A DNA stretch of 64,000 bases from Cyanobacteria bacterium FACHB-471 (GCA_014695345.1 JACJOC010000012.1:62001-126000); one strand, 5' to 3'; counted from the stretch's first letter, positions 54,778-63,524 are shown. Numbers and translations: made by a program. Notes: generated by a model from the sequence alone, not told the origin.

Positions 54778-56220
54778 ATGTCCTATCGTTTAAGTTTATT
54801 GTTAGTTACCTGCCTTACGGGCCTTGGTGTAATCCCCGTCTTACCTCTGGGATTGCGAGTCGATGCAGCTGTAACGCTTCAAGAAATCACAAACTCCACG
54901 GATGCTTTTGCTCCGGGTCAACGGTCTGGCACTAACGCTTTCATGATGGAGCTAGCCCAGTCCGAGTCTTCGCCTTCTCCATCTGCTACGCCAGAATTAC
55001 CGAATCTCTTGCCTGGTAGCCAGGGGCAAGCTGTGACTCAACTGCAAACCATTTTGCAGGAGCTAGGTCACTACACCGCAGCAGTTGATGGAAAGTATGG
55101 AGACAGCACCGCTGAGGCAGTCTCCAAATTTCAGCAAGCAGCAGGTCTAACGGCAGATGGTCGAGTTAACACTGAAACTTGGGAAAAACTGATAGCAGCC
55201 CAAGCAACAGAGGCAATAGAAGCAACAAATACTTCAACCGATGCTTCAGGAGCTACAGAATCAACCGCCGAAACTGAATCTGCTGAGGCAACCAATGCAT
55301 CCAGCAGTGGTCTAACCTGGTGGATCTTGAGCTTTTTGGTAGTCCTGGGGGTTGCAGGTGGACTGTTTTACTTCCTACGGATGGAAAAGCTTGATGCAAA
55401 GCGTCCTAGTTCCTCATTAAAAGGTGGATTAGCTGACCAGTCGCCGACGCTGGAAACCCCCACCCGCCCCTATTTCCCAAATGGCAGCAGCAAGCGTGAT
55501 TTGGTTCGTTCTGAGGTAGTTTCTGGGCACATGGAAGATGCTTCAGATATGGAGGGGACTTCTCGACTCTCCAAGATAGACATCGTTCAGGAGCTAGTCA
55601 GAGATTTGCACAGCCCTGACCCCAGTAAGCGACGCAAAGCAATTTGGGAATTGGGACAGCGGGGAGATTCGCAATCGCTTCAGCCGCTAGTGGATATGAT
55701 GATTGATGCGGATTCCAGCCAACGAAACTTGATCTTGGCGGCTATCTCAGAAATTGGCGTGCGATCGCTCAAACCCGTTAACCGTGCCCTGCTGATATCG
55801 CTACAAGACAATAGCCCTGACGTTCGTAAAAACGCGATTCGAGATTTGACCCGGATCTACGATCAGGTCGCGCAAGTCAGTCATCTGCTGCGCCATGCGG
55901 CTGAAGATGGCGACGACGAGGTGCGGGAAACAGCCCGTTGGGCCTTGGGTCAGCTTAATCGCATTAAGACTTTGACCGACTCTTTGCCAGAGTCAGGGGC
56001 AAATTCAACGGCTCTCCCGAATTCTGTGAAACAAGAGCAACTGCCGCAAGATTCCTCGACTAGCTCCGATCGCCATACAGAGGAATCCGATTCGCCTAGC
56101 TCAAATTATTACTCAGAAAATTCTGGCTCGAATTACTACTCAGAGGATGCTCCCGTTTCAGGGACAAGCGATTCGAACTCAAATTCGAACTCAAATTCAA
56201 CTAACGAAACTTTCTGGTAG
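54778..56220 (+). CDS. Peptidoglycan-binding / transmembrane / HEAT-repeat protein
   Basis: About 480 residues from the ATG at 54778 (a TTG at 54724 is in frame but adds a polar stretch before the signal). Order: signal-like helix (LSLLLVTCLTGLGVIPVL), a PG_binding_1 domain (PGSQGQAVTQLQTILQELGH; FQQAAGLTADGRVNTETW), an Ala/Thr/Ser linker, a membrane helix (WWILSFLVVLGVAGGLFYFL), and a cytoplasmic HEAT/PBS-type repeat region (SPDPSKRRKAIWELGQRGDS, SPDVRKNAIRDL, DDEVRETARWALGQL), then a Ser/Asn tail. It would join the wall to a cytoplasmic protein-binding surface. I know of no named function. The tail DNA has short repeats (AACTCAAATTCG). Confidence 0.85.
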   Translation: MSYRLSLLLVTCLTGLGVIPVLPLGLRVDAAVTLQEITNSTDAFAPGQRSGTNAFMMELAQSESSPSPSATPELPNLLPGSQGQAVTQLQTILQELGHYTAAVDGKYGDSTAEAVSKFQQAAGLTADGRVNTETWEKLIAAQATEAIEATNTSTDASGATESTAETESAEATNASSSGLTWWILSFLVVLGVAGGLFYFLRMEKLDAKRPSSSLKGGLADQSPTLETPTRPYFPNGSSKRDLVRSEVVSGHMEDASDMEGTSRLSKIDIVQELVRDLHSPDPSKRRKAIWELGQRGDSQSLQPLVDMMIDADSSQRNLILAAISEIGVRSLKPVNRALLISLQDNSPDVRKNAIRDLTRIYDQVAQVSHLLRHAAEDGDDEVRETARWALGQLNRIKTLTDSLPESGANSTALPNSVKQEQLPQDSSTSSDRHTEESDSPSSNYYSENSGSNYYSEDAPVSGTSDSNSNSNSNSTNETFW

Positions 56221-56237
56221 CGCTGCGCTTGTTAGGT

Positions 56238-56272
56238 GTAGGTTGAGTTCCGCTTTGCTTCACCCAACCTAC
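56238..56272. repeat. Short GTAGG hairpin at convergent gene ends
   Basis: GTAGGTTGAG (56238-56247) pairs imperfectly with GCTTCACCCAACCTAC (56257-56272), the same right end as in the element at 18283-18445. It lies between the HEAT gene and the CHASE2 gene and overlaps the last bases of the latter. Confidence 0.6.
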
Positions 56273-58482
56273 TGGTCCAGGCAAGGTGTTTCTGGTGCAA
56301 AAAACTTATAGCAATTTTTGCCTAGCTCTTTGGCACTGTACATGGCTCGGTCTGCTTTGACCATCAAATTATCCATGTCCGTTCCATCAAGGGGATAGAT
56401 GCTGATGCCAAGGCTGGTCGTGATCAGAATGGGCTGTTCTTCCAGGACAAACTTTTTCGCGAGCGTCTCCAAAATCTTTTCAGCCACTCTGGCAACATCT
56501 TGAACACCAGGAATTGCTGGAAGCAACACAACAAATTCATCCCCACCCAAACGCGCTACCAGGTCACTGCCTCTGAGGCATCCTGTTAACCGTTGGGCGA
56601 CTGCCTTGAGCATCAGGTCACCGACCTGATGCCCAAGCGTGTCATTGATGGCTTTAAACCCATCCAGATCAAGAAACAGCAATGCGGCTAGCTGTCCGTG
56701 GTCACTAGCCCAAACTAAAGCCTCCTGCAAACGGTCTTGCAGCAGTTTTCGATTAGGTAACCCGGTCAGCGGATCGTGATAGGCCATTTGCCGCAGGTGG
56801 GTTTCAGCTTGCATTAGCTCAGCGTTAGAGCGCACCAATTCGGCAGCGGTGCGTCTCAATTCTTCTTCTACTTTTTTGCGCTGAGTGATATCGCGAATGA
56901 TGCCGACCAGAAACTGGTTGCCCGCTGCATCTCGGTGGAGCGATCGCTTGGTTGCAATCAGGTGAGTGATTCCGTGAGCATCGGTGAATTCTTCCTCACT
57001 TTCTTGATCGGTTCCCGTTGCGAAAGTTAGTTCGTCTTGCTGCCGAAACGCGATCGCTTGTTTCTCTGAGAAAAAGTCGCTGTCTGATCGTTCTAAAAGT
57101 GCTTGCAGCGGTTGCCCAATTAAGCGACAGTAAGCCTCGTTGAGTACGATCCAGCGATGGTGATTGTCCTTCACAAATATCGGGTCGGGAATGGTGTTAA
57201 TGACGGATTGCAGAAATTCTTTTGACTTTTTCAACTCTTCCTGGAGGTGAGCAATGTAACCTGTAACGGCAACCGCAGAACCGACCAAAGCCATCGCAGC
57301 AGGAACCAGCGGAATCCACCATCCTTGAAGTAAGGCAAGGTAGCAAATTCCGGTTAGGCTGGCGCTGGCAACCAGAACGCTAAGAGCAGATTTGCGCGGA
57401 GATCGGAGCTTCCAAACTACGCTAGCCCCAACCCAAGACCAAACCAAGATCCAACCGAGTTCCAGTGGATCGGACCACACTCTAAGGAGCGATCGCCCCT
57501 CTAGCGCTGCCCCTAAAATTTGATGAATAAAATTGGCATGAAGCTCAACCCCTGACATCTGACGGATTTCTTTCCCCAAGCCGCTACTGTTGGAGGTATA
57601 GAAAAAATCCTTGAGGCTGACTGCCGTAGAGCCAATTAAAACAATGCGATCGCGCAGCAAATCGGGCGGCACATTTCCGGTCATCACGTCGCTCAGGGAG
57701 ATCATCTCAAACCCAGACAGAGCATTGTAAAAGTTGACCAACACCTGATACCCGCCGCTATTTCTCATTCGTATATAGCCACCATCACTGGGCTGAAACG
57801 GATGAAAGACTGCCTGCCCTAACTGGAGATACTTAGGATTGACATTGGCTGGTTTTGGCTCAACGTTTTCTGCCTTCAAATAGATTAGGGCGAGCTTTAG
57901 CGCAAAACTGGTATGACTTTGCCCATCTACTGTCCAATACAGCAAAGAGCGACGGATCCTGCCATCGTCATCTACAACAACGTTGTTGAAACCGATTTGA
58001 TTTCTGTTGCTTAGCGCGGCAGGTGGAGCAACTGCAAAACTGTTTTCGTCCTCAATTTTTTCAATTCCGACCAGGTTAGGGGTTGTCTCAAAGACTTGCT
58101 CTAGCTCAGTCTGCCCTGCCCCAACCGAAAAGTCTCGGTAAATGTCCAGCCCAATTGCACGAGGCTGATAGGAGGCTAGCTTTTGCAGCAGTTCTGCCAT
58201 TCTTTGGTCGGGCAGCGGCCATTGCTGAATTTGCCGCAAATCTTGCTCATCAATGCCAACAATTACGATGCGATTGTCAATCGCTTCTGCGGGACGCAAA
58301 CACGAAAGCTGATCAAGGGCTGAAAGTTCTGCTGACTGCAATAGCCCAAACATTCGCAGTAAAACGACGCATCCTGCAACACTTGTAGCAGTTAGCCAAA
58401 CTCGGCGATCGCCCTTCAGCCATTGCTTAAAACTTGCTCGCGGACGGGTTGCTTCTTCGTCTGGCTGTGTGGGTGGGTTCAA
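56269..58482 (-). CDS. CHASE2-PAS-GGDEF diguanylate cyclase
   Basis: 737 residues. An N-terminal membrane helix (VWLTATSVAGCVVLLRMFGL) is followed by a CHASE2 sensor (VIVGIDEQDLRQIQQWPLPD; IGSTAVSLKDFFYTS), three membrane helices (about 365-415), a PAS/PAC unit (NTIPDPIFVKDNHHRWIVLN) and GGDEF (RLGGDEFVVLL near residue 650). RGSD precedes GGDEF by five residues, so the allosteric I-site is present and product inhibition is expected. It makes c-di-GMP from GTP in response to an outside signal. The gene has no same-strand partner nearby. The last codons overlap a repeat hairpin. Confidence 0.95.
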   Translation of the reverse strand: MNPPTQPDEEATRPRASFKQWLKGDRRVWLTATSVAGCVVLLRMFGLLQSAELSALDQLSCLRPAEAIDNRIVIVGIDEQDLRQIQQWPLPDQRMAELLQKLASYQPRAIGLDIYRDFSVGAGQTELEQVFETTPNLVGIEKIEDENSFAVAPPAALSNRNQIGFNNVVVDDDGRIRRSLLYWTVDGQSHTSFALKLALIYLKAENVEPKPANVNPKYLQLGQAVFHPFQPSDGGYIRMRNSGGYQVLVNFYNALSGFEMISLSDVMTGNVPPDLLRDRIVLIGSTAVSLKDFFYTSNSSGLGKEIRQMSGVELHANFIHQILGAALEGRSLLRVWSDPLELGWILVWSWVGASVVWKLRSPRKSALSVLVASASLTGICYLALLQGWWIPLVPAAMALVGSAVAVTGYIAHLQEELKKSKEFLQSVINTIPDPIFVKDNHHRWIVLNEAYCRLIGQPLQALLERSDSDFFSEKQAIAFRQQDELTFATGTDQESEEEFTDAHGITHLIATKRSLHRDAAGNQFLVGIIRDITQRKKVEEELRRTAAELVRSNAELMQAETHLRQMAYHDPLTGLPNRKLLQDRLQEALVWASDHGQLAALLFLDLDGFKAINDTLGHQVGDLMLKAVAQRLTGCLRGSDLVARLGGDEFVVLLPAIPGVQDVARVAEKILETLAKKFVLEEQPILITTSLGISIYPLDGTDMDNLMVKADRAMYSAKELGKNCYKFFAPETPCLDQ

Positions 58483-58805
58483 GTCTATGCCCTCTATTTC
58501 AGCTACAGCTCATGCAGCAACGTAAACAAGATGGAAAGAAATGGTTTGGAGGAATGCAGTCCCTCAAGCTCATCCTTTCTTCTGACGCTAACTGAGCTGC
58601 CCCTGTAACTTTTTTGCCTAGAGTGCCCGGTGGAAGCTGAATAATATCTCCCTCAGTTGAACTTTTTTATCTTTTCTAGAGAGTAAAATTTGTCACCTCC
58701 CTTTAGAAAAGTCCTGGGGTTGCCAACTCCTTACAGAAATCCATCGCACCTTCAAGCCTCATCTTTCCAAACCCAGTCAACATTGGGTTTGATTTTGGCT
58801 AAGTT
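58483..58805. other. Intergenic region upstream of the CHASE2 gene
   Basis: 323 bp. The end near 58490 holds the CHASE2 start region; an inverted repeat lies at 58768-58791. Nothing else is supported. Confidence 0.35.
58768..58791 (-). terminator. Possible terminator of the small gene
   Basis: CAAACCCA (58768-58775) and TGGGTTTG (58784-58791) are perfect inverted copies 8 nt apart, 14 nt beyond the stop of the minus-strand small frame at 58806. Confidence 0.4.
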
Positions 58806-58973
58806 CTAACCTTTATTTAGAAGGGGAATCTGGATACGAAAGGATGAATTGGACAAAACTTCGTTAATGCCTGCAAAGTCAAGCTGAATCTGCCCTGAGA
58901 TCACTGCGATCGCCGCGGTGATGGCGATCGCCTGAATAACGGAGACAGCTTTGTAGCTAAGGGAGCGTGCCAT
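58806..58973 (-). CDS. Small putative membrane or secreted peptide
   Basis: A 55-residue frame from an ATG at 58973. It starts MARSLSYKAVSVIQ, then has a hydrophobic stretch (AIAITAAIAVISG) that looks like a signal anchor, and ends with a polar part (NSSFRIQIPLLNKG). The upstream AGAGA about 9 nt before the ATG is a weak ribosome site. A hairpin lies just after the stop. There is no recognised family. HIP1 motifs lie within the frame, which can make chance frames, so it is a candidate only. Confidence 0.4.
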   Translation of the reverse strand: MARSLSYKAVSVIQAIAITAAIAVISGQIQLDFAGINEVLSNSSFRIQIPLLNKG

Positions 58974-59091
58974 GACGGATTCTCTGATCAGGATATTATT
59001 CGTTATCGTGCCTATTTAGAGAAATAGAAGTGACTTCAACGCCCTTCTTGGTGAGATCTTCATCACAACTAACACCAATTCCTAAAATTAG

Positions 59092-59144
59092 GGCTATAGG
59101 TGGAGGGGCATCCCACAGAGCGGGATGCCCCTCCACCTATAGCC
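59092..59144. repeat. Palindrome with 23-bp perfect arms (family A, copy 3)
   Basis: Perfect arms at 59092-59114 (GGCTATAGGTGGAGGGGCAT start) and 59122-59144 with a 7-nt loop. The inner 41 nt (59098-59138) match family A members at 1700 and 33026 in length and in most positions. Here it is not directly behind a gene stop: the nearest is 217 bp upstream of serA, so its role as terminator is less clear. Confidence 0.75.
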
Positions 59145-59361
59145 TCTTTTGAGAGAAACGTTATAACAAGTCACCTTCCTGAAATTTTTGGGAAAGCCAA
59201 AATTTTTTAGTTGCTTGAGAGAGCCGTCCCACCTTTGCAGTAAAATGACCTTCTGTGGAAAATCTGAATTGATGGCTAGGGTGCAAGCAACGGTGTTGAC
59301 TTCCCCATACCAATTTTCCAGCTCATTGCTCAGACACTCTTGTTGAACTCGCCTGCCGATC

Positions 59362-60942
59362 ATGCCAAAGGTTCTCGTCTCAGATCCAATTGACCAAGTT
59401 GGAATCGATATTCTCTCTCAAGTTGCCCAGGTCGATGTCAAAACAGGTCTACCAGTAGAAGAGCTGGTTCAGATCATTCCAGACTATGACGCACTCATGA
59501 TCCGCTCTGGCACCCGTGTGACTCAAGAGGTGATTGAGGCTGGGACTCAGCTCAAAATTATCGGACGTGCGGGCGTTGGGGTTGACAATGTTGACGTGCC
59601 TGCGGCGACCCGTCGCGGTATTGTTGTCGTCAACTCGCCCGAAGGAAACACGGTTGCCGCAGCCGAACATGCGGTGGCAATGATGCTGTCGATGTCGCGG
59701 CATATTCCTGATGCTAACCAGTCCGTTAAAAGCGGCAAGTGGGATCGCAAAAGCTTCACAGGGGTAGAAGTTTATAAGAAAACATTGGGGATCGTAGGGC
59801 TAGGCAAAATTGGTTCTCATGTGGCGGCGATCGCCCGTTCAATGGGAATGCGCCTGCTGGCCTTCGATCCGTTTCTCTCTACCGAACGCGCCGACCAAAT
59901 TGGCTGCCAGTTAGTTGAGCTAGACTTGCTGTTCCAAGAATCGGACTACATCACGCTGCACTTGCCTAAAACGCCAGAAACCTATCACTTGATTAACAGT
60001 GAGTCTTTGGCAAAAATGAAGCCTACCGCTCGAATCATCAACTGTGCCAGAGGCGGCATTATTGACGAGCAGGCATTAGCAGAGGCAATCGAGCAGGGCA
60101 AAATTGCTGGGGCTGCGCTGGATGTGTACGAGACAGAGCCGCTGGGTGATTCTCCTTTGCGATCGCTGGGTAAAGAGGTCATCCTGACTCCGCACTTGGG
60201 TGCATCCACCGAAGAAGCTCAGGTCAACGTCGCCATTGATGTCGCCGAGCAAATCCGCGATGTGCTGCTAGGATTGCCCGCTCGTTCTGCGGTTAACATT
60301 CCTGGTCTACGACCCGACTTGTTGGAAAAACTGCGTCCCTACCTGCAGCTGGCAGAAACCTTGGGCAACCTGGTTAGCCAACTGACAGGAGGACGGGTCG
60401 AGTCATTCAACGTCAGGCTGCAAGGCGAGTTAGCCAACAGTGAAAGTCAACCTGTTGTAGTCGCTGCGCTGAAAGGACTGCTCTCTCACGCCCTGCAAGA
60501 GCGAGTCAATTACGTCAACGCCAGCATTGAGGCAAAAGAACGGGGAATTCGGGTGATCGAAACTCGGGATGCTGCGGTCAAAGACTATACAGGATCGCTG
60601 CACCTGATGGCTAAAGGCTCTCTCGGCGAACATTCAGTGACGGGAGCGCTGTTGGGCGATAGCGAAATTCGGATCACCAGCATTGACGAATTTCCGATCA
60701 ACGTTCCGCCTAACCGCTATATGCTGTTTACGCTGCACCGTGACATGCCAGGAATCATCGGTAAAATCGGTTCTCTGCTAGGCAGCTTCAATGTCAACAT
60801 TGCCAGTATGCAGGTTGGACGCAAGATTGTCAGAGGTGATGCAGTCATGGTGCTAAGCATCGATGACCCACTGCCCGAAGGCATTTTGGCAGAAATCGTC
60901 AAAGTTCCAGGCATTCGCGATGCTTATACCGTAACGCTTTAG
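59362..60942 (+). CDS. serA: D-3-phosphoglycerate dehydrogenase (long form)
   Basis: 526 residues. The catalytic and NAD-binding domains include AGVGVDNVDVPAATRRGI, the Rossmann GIVGLGKIGSHVAA, the catalytic INCARGGIIDEQAL and the His of LTPHLGASTEEAQ. An ASB domain (about 320-445) and a C-terminal ACT domain (LFTLHRDMPGIIGKIGSLLG) follow, the latter binding serine for feedback. The enzyme starts the phosphorylated serine pathway from 3-phosphoglycerate. Start ATG at 59362. A palindrome lies 217 bp upstream. It converges on the hydrolase gene, 6 bp between ends. Confidence 0.97.
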   Translation: MPKVLVSDPIDQVGIDILSQVAQVDVKTGLPVEELVQIIPDYDALMIRSGTRVTQEVIEAGTQLKIIGRAGVGVDNVDVPAATRRGIVVVNSPEGNTVAAAEHAVAMMLSMSRHIPDANQSVKSGKWDRKSFTGVEVYKKTLGIVGLGKIGSHVAAIARSMGMRLLAFDPFLSTERADQIGCQLVELDLLFQESDYITLHLPKTPETYHLINSESLAKMKPTARIINCARGGIIDEQALAEAIEQGKIAGAALDVYETEPLGDSPLRSLGKEVILTPHLGASTEEAQVNVAIDVAEQIRDVLLGLPARSAVNIPGLRPDLLEKLRPYLQLAETLGNLVSQLTGGRVESFNVRLQGELANSESQPVVVAALKGLLSHALQERVNYVNASIEAKERGIRVIETRDAAVKDYTGSLHLMAKGSLGEHSVTGALLGDSEIRITSIDEFPINVPPNRYMLFTLHRDMPGIIGKIGSLLGSFNVNIASMQVGRKIVRGDAVMVLSIDDPLPEGILAEIVKVPGIRDAYTVTL

Positions 60943-60948
60943 CCACGA

Positions 60949-61722
60949 TCAAAAAATTCTATCTTGATCCATCTGTTCGCTTAGCCAAGCCCGAATGGTT
61001 TGGTGCACTTCTCCAGCAACCTCATCTAATCCATGACCTGCGTTGGGGTAAAGCACCAGCCGTTTAGGTTCAAATGCCCTGTTGTAGACGTAGCGTGAGC
61101 AGAGTGACGACAAAACGGAATCGTGTGTACCATGCAGCAGCAATAGCGAGCAGTGGCTTGCCAATGCTGAAACAGAATCTGTGCCGTAGGATTGTGTTGC
61201 TAGAGTCACCACCGTGCGAACCACCTCTGCTTGAGCTGCTGCCTGAATCACAACCGCACCGCCAAAAGAATGACCAATCAGGGCGATCGCCTCAATTCCT
61301 TCATTCTCTAGATAATTGATGCCCGCTAACACGTCTAGAACGGACTCTTGCAGGTGCGTGGAGTTGCGAAACTGAAGGCGTAGTGCAGCAATGCCGTCAC
61401 TCATTAAATCCTGACAAAGCCGAGGATAAAGCCCTTGCGCGGGGGTATCCCAATTTCCACCAATTCCACCAACCCAAATCGCAGCTTGTTTAGTTGCTTC
61501 TATTCGGTAATACTGGCAATGAACAACTCCTTGGGGTGTTGCCAGTTCAATTGGATAGTAGCTGTGCTGACGGGGTTCGCCCCCAAAATCTTGAAACATC
61601 GTTCTGAAAGGCTTACTGTTGCTAGATAGCACACGCTTTCTCCTATCTTGTATAGATTCAGTTTCAACGTGGCGGGGATAAATATCCTCTACCTGAAGCC
61701 CAAGATAGGTCTGCAATTCCAT
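60949..61722 (-). CDS. Alpha/beta hydrolase family protein
   Basis: 257 residues. The nucleophile elbow is IALIGHSFGGAVVIQ (Ser), the acid is LLLHGTHDSVL (Asp), and the base is YPNAGHGLDEV (His). An N-terminal extension of about 60 residues (MELQTYLGLQVEDIYPRHVE) precedes the fold. No signal peptide. The substrate is unknown. Its stop lies 6 bp from the serA stop on the opposite strand. Confidence 0.9.
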   Translation of the reverse strand: MELQTYLGLQVEDIYPRHVETESIQDRRKRVLSSNSKPFRTMFQDFGGEPRQHSYYPIELATPQGVVHCQYYRIEATKQAAIWVGGIGGNWDTPAQGLYPRLCQDLMSDGIAALRLQFRNSTHLQESVLDVLAGINYLENEGIEAIALIGHSFGGAVVIQAAAQAEVVRTVVTLATQSYGTDSVSALASHCSLLLLHGTHDSVLSSLCSRYVYNRAFEPKRLVLYPNAGHGLDEVAGEVHQTIRAWLSEQMDQDRIF

Positions 61723-62187
61723 TAAGATGAAAAGTTACCTCAAACACGGTTAGGCAGTAGAAACAGTTACTTATTAAATACTTATTAAATAGGTGAACAG
61801 GGACAGACATTCTCATCAAAAACGTAGCATCCGTTCATGTCCAAGCTGTTCTCTAAGTTAATGACATCCTGGCTGCTAGAACTCACGGTAACATCTGGAG
61901 TTGCCCTCTGGTTTTGACTACTGCTGCGACTGTTGGGATGGGTAGCACAGATTCGGGTTAAATTCATTACTCTGCCATCTTCGGTTCATATGTAGCAAAA
62001 GAAAGTATCGTTCAAGTTAGATTCGCTCAACAGCGGAGAGATCGATGGAAAAATAAGAGTGTCGCCAGCAGCAATCTAGGTAAGAGGGCGATCGCCAACC
62101 ATAAGAAAGTAACCGTCAAAACACCTGTCAAACTCAAAAACTTCAGCATAGGATTACTTCGATACAATTGGAGAACTCACTTGCAAC
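61723..62187. other. Sparse region with a small candidate frame
   Basis: Beyond the small minus-strand frame at 61785-61967, no gene was seen. The sequence is AT-rich with HIP1 words. 61988-62187 shows no coding frame or repeat I can support. Confidence 0.35.
61785..61967 (-). CDS. Small Cys-containing peptide candidate
   Basis: 60 residues from ATG 61967 to the stop at 61785. The N-terminal half is Ser/Asn/Gln-rich (NSRSSSQNQRATPDVTVSSS), and the end is distinct: ENSLDMNGCYVFDENVCPCS. There are four Cys in all, three near the end. The layout (disordered front, compact Cys-rich end) recalls a small secreted or modified peptide, but it has no hydrophobic leader and no neighbouring modification genes. 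The ribosome site is poor. It may be a chance frame. Confidence 0.3.
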   Translation of the reverse strand: MNLTRICATHPNSRSSSQNQRATPDVTVSSSSQDVINLENSLDMNGCYVFDENVCPCSPI

Positions 62188-62511
62188 TCAAAACTCAAAA
62201 TCTATCACTTGCATAAATGCTTGTGTGGAAATGCCAACGCTAGTTAGCACAATGCTTAACGCACTTACGACGGGTAATATTTTCAGCAATCGCCGTTGAC
62301 TGAGAACTTGTTTTAACAGTCGCTTAGTGTAAACGAGCAATCACTCCAATCCAGTCAGCACGATCGCTAAACCTGTACTAAACGCCAGCACCAACACCAG
62401 TCCAACAGCCACATTACCTAAAGCGATCGCGCTAAGCAACAACTAAATCATGTACCTAATCGTGAGCATGAGTATGGCTATGGATAGGGAAACCCTCACA
62501 CTCACTATGTC
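62188..62511 (-). pseudogene. Decayed nickel/cobalt transporter (NiCoT/RcnA-type) C-terminal remnant
   Basis: On the minus strand one frame reads HSECEGFPIHSHTHAHD, a His-rich loop as in NiCoT/RcnA-type exporters. After a frame change the sequence reads LLLSAIALGNVAVGLVLVLA, FSTGLAIVLTGLE, an in-frame TGA, and then LLVYTKRLLKQVLSQRRLLK, ILPVVSALSIVLTSVGIS. These are the final membrane helices of such transporters. The conserved GGLLPCPSAL-type segment between loop and helix is deleted, and the N-terminal half is absent upstream. It is thus a pseudogene with a deletion, a frameshift and a nonsense codon. Confidence 0.7.
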
Positions 62512-62750
62512 TTTGAATCGGGATAAGCCGCTTATGTTATGGAAAAAGTTCTTTCAATAATCGGCTTATGTTAAAGCGCTGCATGAGTAGGTTCAAATCG
62601 CCAGCAGTACTCCACCAACTGTATATCCTACAAACCCTGACGTGGTGAGAGCGATCGCTGAGTTGGGGTCAATACAAGTAGACTTCATCCATTTGGATTG
62701 CAGACGAAGCAATTTTTTTGGTGCTGTGAACAAAAGCCTCAGCCAAAGTC
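62512..62750. repeat. Gap with 17-bp direct repeat
   Basis: ATAAGCCGCTTATGTTA (62523-62539) is repeated as ATAATCGGCTTATGTTA (62557-62573), 15 of 17 identical. The first copy contains the palindrome ATAAGC-C-GCTTAT. It lies where the Ni/Co transporter's N-terminal half would be, so it may mark an insertion or deletion scar. No gene is seen in the rest. Confidence 0.4.
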
Positions 62751-63524
62751 TCAATATCCACCCAATCTGCCTCTGCGTTTGGTCTCGCGTTCGGCTTGAC
62801 GAAAGAGGAACAGTCCCAAAGAAAAATAGACGACTCCATTGGCGAGGGCGATCGCCCACTGTCCCCAGTTCAGCCCCAATTCCCGCGCCATCAGATCTCG
62901 CAGTAGTCCTGCTCCGGGTGTCATCGGCAGCAGCAGCGCAAATATTCTGCCTGACCCAACCCAGGTCTCAGTAGGAACGGATAGTAAAAATAGCAAAGCA
63001 AATTGAAAAATACCGAGTAATTGTTGGACTCGTTTCAACAACAGGGCTAGGGACCCCATTGCAAACGCTAGCCCGTAGGCTCCTAGCAGCACGGTGATAA
63101 AGGGCAATAGCAGACTGGGCGGAAAGGAAAGCTGACTGCCCGTGATCGCAATGATGATGAGTAAAATGCTGATATTAAGTGTGATTTGAATGGTGAGACT
63201 GGCGATCGCTCTCACCAAAAAAACCTTTGATGCATTAAAAGGTGAGAGAAAAAGCTGCTCCAAAGTTCCGGTTTGCGCCTCATTTTGCAAACCTCCAGCA
63301 ATGTCACTCATGATAAACAATACTAGTGTCCACAGGACATAGCCAATTACAACGGCGTCCAGGCGATCGCCAAACTGAAGCCCTGGTCCTGCAATATATT
63401 GGGCACTGAGAAAGAGTCCATAAAAAATGGAGGTTGTGATAATGATGCCGCCAATTGCCTCTGTAGAATAGCGAATCAGTTGAATCCAACTGCGCCTGAG
63501 TTCTGCCAAAAATAGCTCAACCAA
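62751..63524 (-). CDS. ABC-2 type transporter permease
   Basis: 257 residues with about six membrane helices (IGGIIITTSIFYGLFLSAQY, VIGYVLWTLVLFIMSDIAGG, ITLNISILLIIIAITGS, VLLGAYGLAFAMGSLALLLK, IFQFALLFLLSVPTE, ALANGVVYFSLGLFLF). The word QNEAQTGTLEQLFLSPFNAS between helices 2 and 3 is typical of ABC-2 exporters. It overlaps the ATPase gene upstream by 8 nt and forms a two-gene exporter with it. The substrate (drug, lipid or polysaccharide) is unknown. Confidence 0.9.
   Translation of the reverse strand: MVELFLAELRRSWIQLIRYSTEAIGGIIITTSIFYGLFLSAQYIAGPGLQFGDRLDAVVIGYVLWTLVLFIMSDIAGGLQNEAQTGTLEQLFLSPFNASKVFLVRAIASLTIQITLNISILLIIIAITGSQLSFPPSLLLPFITVLLGAYGLAFAMGSLALLLKRVQQLLGIFQFALLFLLSVPTETWVGSGRIFALLLPMTPGAGLLRDLMARELGLNWGQWAIALANGVVYFSLGLFLFRQAERETKRRGRLGGY

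Noticed and set aside
59094-59363. 89-codon minus-strand frame upstream of serA
   Set aside because: It crosses a 53-nt palindrome and the serA start region and has no protein-like features.
62590-62610. GGTTCAAATC, like a tRNA T-loop
   Set aside because: The flanking bases do not pair as a T-stem, and no acceptor or anticodon stem can be built.
62593-62859. 88-codon minus-strand frame overlapping the ABC permease 3' end
   Set aside because: Its first 60% reads the permease coding DNA in another frame and the remainder has no family resemblance; likely chance.
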